Below are positions 61,621-64,000 of a DNA stretch of 64,000 bases, piece after piece. The notes below the pieces were generated by a model. The model made no database searches and had not been told where the DNA came from. It saw only the letters and a list, made by a program, of their open reading frames with translations. The DNA comes from Henricia sp. BOLD:AAB3569. Its lineage: Eukaryota; Echinodermata; Asteroidea; Spinulosida; Echinasteridae. The DNA is taken from the NCBI GenBank assembly GCA_037783545.1, contig JBBELK010000480.1, forward strand, positions 2,303,001 to 2,367,000. Direction: 5' to 3'. The position numbers and the translations under genes are program-made. Each line of letters begins with the position of its first letter. Position 1 is the stretch's first letter.

Positions 61621-62792
61621 AGCACTTTTCAAATAGTATTAGGTGGTATTTGATTTTGTAATGGCAGTGCCCTTTGCAACATAAGTAGGTGATCCATCTA
61701 CAGCAAAACTGGGTGTGGCAAACCAAGTTTATGAAATGAATAGAACCCTTTTTTAAAAATAATCTGCCTGTTGTATGAAATCTAGCTTTAAAAATTCAAA
61801 ATGATTTACATCTTGTTAAAATGGGGCAGTGGGGAACTGCTCCTTCCCCTGCCCCCTTCCCACTCGCACCGCCACTCCCTCCCCCAAACATTTACCGCAT
61901 CTGACAGTGTTTTTTTGTGCTCAATCTGACCAAACTACTTGTAAGTTGTATAGTATTTTTGTTTACTTTTATTTATGTATCCTTTTTGTCTGTCCGTGCA
62001 TTACTCACAATAAGTTAGGGTTATTATTTTTCAAATGAGTTTTCACCTATTTCTGTGACAAGGTGTGTCTGTCATGCAGATACAATTGTCTAATCATAAT
62101 ACAAAATCATTCCAACGGAATGCATAGCATACCCTCAATAAAATATCTGCGTACATCCCTAACTTATTGTGAGTAGTGTACGTCTTTGAAACCATAGCTC
62201 AGGGTATAGGTAACAGTAGTACATATCATCAATGCTTTGAATAATCGGTGCATTGTGAGTGGTCGAGAGTTGGTCATGTGGGTGGGTATTAACGGCTGCA
62301 CACAGTGTGAGCAAAACAGATAATTAGCTTTAATCCCAACCCTGCAAGTGAAGTCTACTCGTAAAATACTTTAATCCGATTAATGCTGCTTGTTAAGATT
62401 TGCCTGTTGCATGGATGTAGACGGATTAGGCAATGAGCAAAGATTAATCATGGGATTGTCATGAGATTAGCCAGTATTTGGGTGGATTCACACCGAGCTT
62501 TTTTTTGCGCGTAATTTTGACGTGTTTCGCTTTCAGAAAAAGCTGTGGCTGGAATTTGGCGGGAATTTGGAGTAAAACAAAATGTACTCAAAATCACAGA
62601 ACAACTTGGGCGGAAAGTGTTTTTTTGTGATTTTGTTCTATTTTGTTTCAGTCCAGGTTCCCTCCATATCGCTTTTTCTCAAAGCGATGTATGTCAAAAT
62701 TGCGCGCTAAAAGGCTCGGTGGAATCCACCCTTAAAGGCATTTAATACATAGTAACTTTATACAGCAATAAACAATTGCCCTACTTAATATA
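61621..62792. other. downstream of AHCYL, no gene seen
   Basis: AT-rich sequence with a direct repeat of cacaataagttagggttatt-like words near 62008 and the complement near 62160, suggesting a small inverted element. No coding signal. Confidence 0.4.
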
Positions 62793-63227
62793 TGGGTCTT
62801 TCTTTCCACAGTAAAGGAGGCATTTTGGCAACACAGACCATATTTTCCAAAAAATGCCTTTGTCTAGTCTCAGAATAAAAGAAATAAGTTTCAGTTGTTC
62901 TGTAAAGATAACGTAGGCCCAAAAAAGGTTACAAATAGTGTGACAACATGCCTTTCTAAAAACCCTGTGTACAAATTTCCAATATATGCTAATACCTAAA
63001 ATGTAACGAGTGTCCGTCCCGGTTTTGAGCGTAAATTGGAAATTTGTACACAGGGTTTTTAGAAAGGCATGTTGTCACACTATTTGTAACCCTTTTTGGG
63101 CCTACGGTAAGTTATCTCTTTAGAACAACTGAAACTTATTTCTTTTATTTTGAGACCAGGCAAGGGTATTTCCTCGAAAATATGGTCTGTGTTGCAAAAA
63201 TGCCCCCTTTACTGTGGAAAAACCCAT
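62793..63227. mobile_element. foldback family E copy 4
   Basis: Full-length hairpin element, tgggtctttctttccacagt to actgtggaaaaaccca, centred near 63000. Confidence 0.8.
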
Positions 63228-63397
63228 TTACAAGTGTGTTTTAGTGCAGTATCATAAATTTGTCAGTCAACTTCACAAATGTTTTAGGCTCAAATTCTTT
63301 CTTCAAAAATTAGCTATTATATTTGTAGTGATAATTCTATAATCGCCTTTTATACCCAGACTTTGATCAGAACCTACTACATGTACAAAAAAAATAA

Positions 63398-63933
63398 ATG
63401 TCCTACTTTGATCTTGATTAACTTTATAATTTTTCAACGGATTTAAACCAAAATTTCACATCATGTAAACAAGACCTGACAAATTCCCTTGAGTGAGTTT
63501 CATCAGTTTTGTCCAAGAGGTTGAGATTTAAATGCCGTACGAAAAACAAAAAATCTAAATTTGAGAATTTGCCACTTTTAACTTGGCATCCGCCTTTGCT
63601 AAGGAAATTGTCTGTCTCGAGTCCCTTTGCACCTCTTGATGAATTGCGCGAAATGATCAAGATGGTTTGCGTAATATTAGGAGTGATCCTGCCTTTCCTC
63701 AGAAGCTTTCGGCTCGGCACACATTCCACCACCGTCTCCAGCGACGTATTGACATTGAAGTCGAAAGTAGCGAATTCTGAAATTGACCTTTTTTTTGTAT
63801 GGCGTTTAAATCTCAACCTTTTGGACAATACTGATGAAAGTCGCTTAATAAAATGTCAGGCCTCATTTACATGTGAGTTTTTGGCTCAAATCCGTTGAAA
63901 AATGACAGTTATTTAAGATTAAAAGTAGGACAT
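63398..63933. mobile_element. foldback element at right edge
   Basis: atgtcctactttgatcttga at the left is mirrored by agattaaaagtaggacat at the right. Inner arms also match (tttaaatgccgtacgaaaaa against ttttgtatggcgtttaaa), so both strands carry similar open frames starting SKRLRFK. These are arm artefacts. Confidence 0.7.
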
Positions 63934-64000
63934 GTTTTTTTTTTTACTAAATGTTACAATTGCTTCAAGAGTTTAGTTTCACGTTTAGAGTCGTAAAGTT

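Noticed and set aside
63424-63898. Two overlapping frames, one on each strand, both starting SKRLRFK
   Set aside because: They are mirror images caused by the arms of a foldback element.

Overview
The window is eukaryotic. Protein-coding sequence is split into short exons with GT/AG borders, introns run to several kb, and most of the DNA is AT-rich and filled with short inverted-repeat transposons (MITEs), tRNA-derived SINEs, minisatellites and a Penelope-like remnant. The MITE load, the many tacatgta-type words and the gene content suggest a marine invertebrate deuterostome such as an echinoderm. That placement is an inference.

Layout. (1) 2259-3837, plus strand: the last two exons of NOPCHAP1 (C12orf45 family, box C/D snoRNP assembly); its first exon was not found and probably lies left of the window. 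(2) 5663-60584, plus strand: one S-adenosylhomocysteine hydrolase-like gene (AHCYL/IRBIT family). Twelve common exons (35286-60584) encode 487 residues ending in YRY. Upstream, six ATG-containing segments at 5663, 6498, 15659, 20466, 24491 and 32938 all end in a phase-0 donor that fits the phase-0 acceptor of common exon 2, so the gene appears to use a battery of alternative first exons that change only the N-terminus. Two decayed copies of exon 2 lie just upstream of it. (3) 55138-56145, minus strand: a single-exon gene for a secreted PAN/apple plus fibrinogen-domain protein, nested in the intron between AHCYL exons 10 and 11. (4) 60585-64000: AHCYL 3' UTR and MITEs.

The rest is mobile and repeated DNA. 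At least ten MITE families recur (called A-L here), several nested in one another. Families B, C and F end in TTAA. Four of their copies end 26-30 bases upstream of an AHCYL 3' splice site, where a branch point would lie, which is the most unusual pattern in the window. Others include long foldback hairpins (E, K), a minisatellite split by a MITE, two long G tracts and a GIY-YIG fragment of a Penelope-like retroelement.

All splice sites, repeat families and first exons were read by eye. No alignment, RNA evidence or database search was available.
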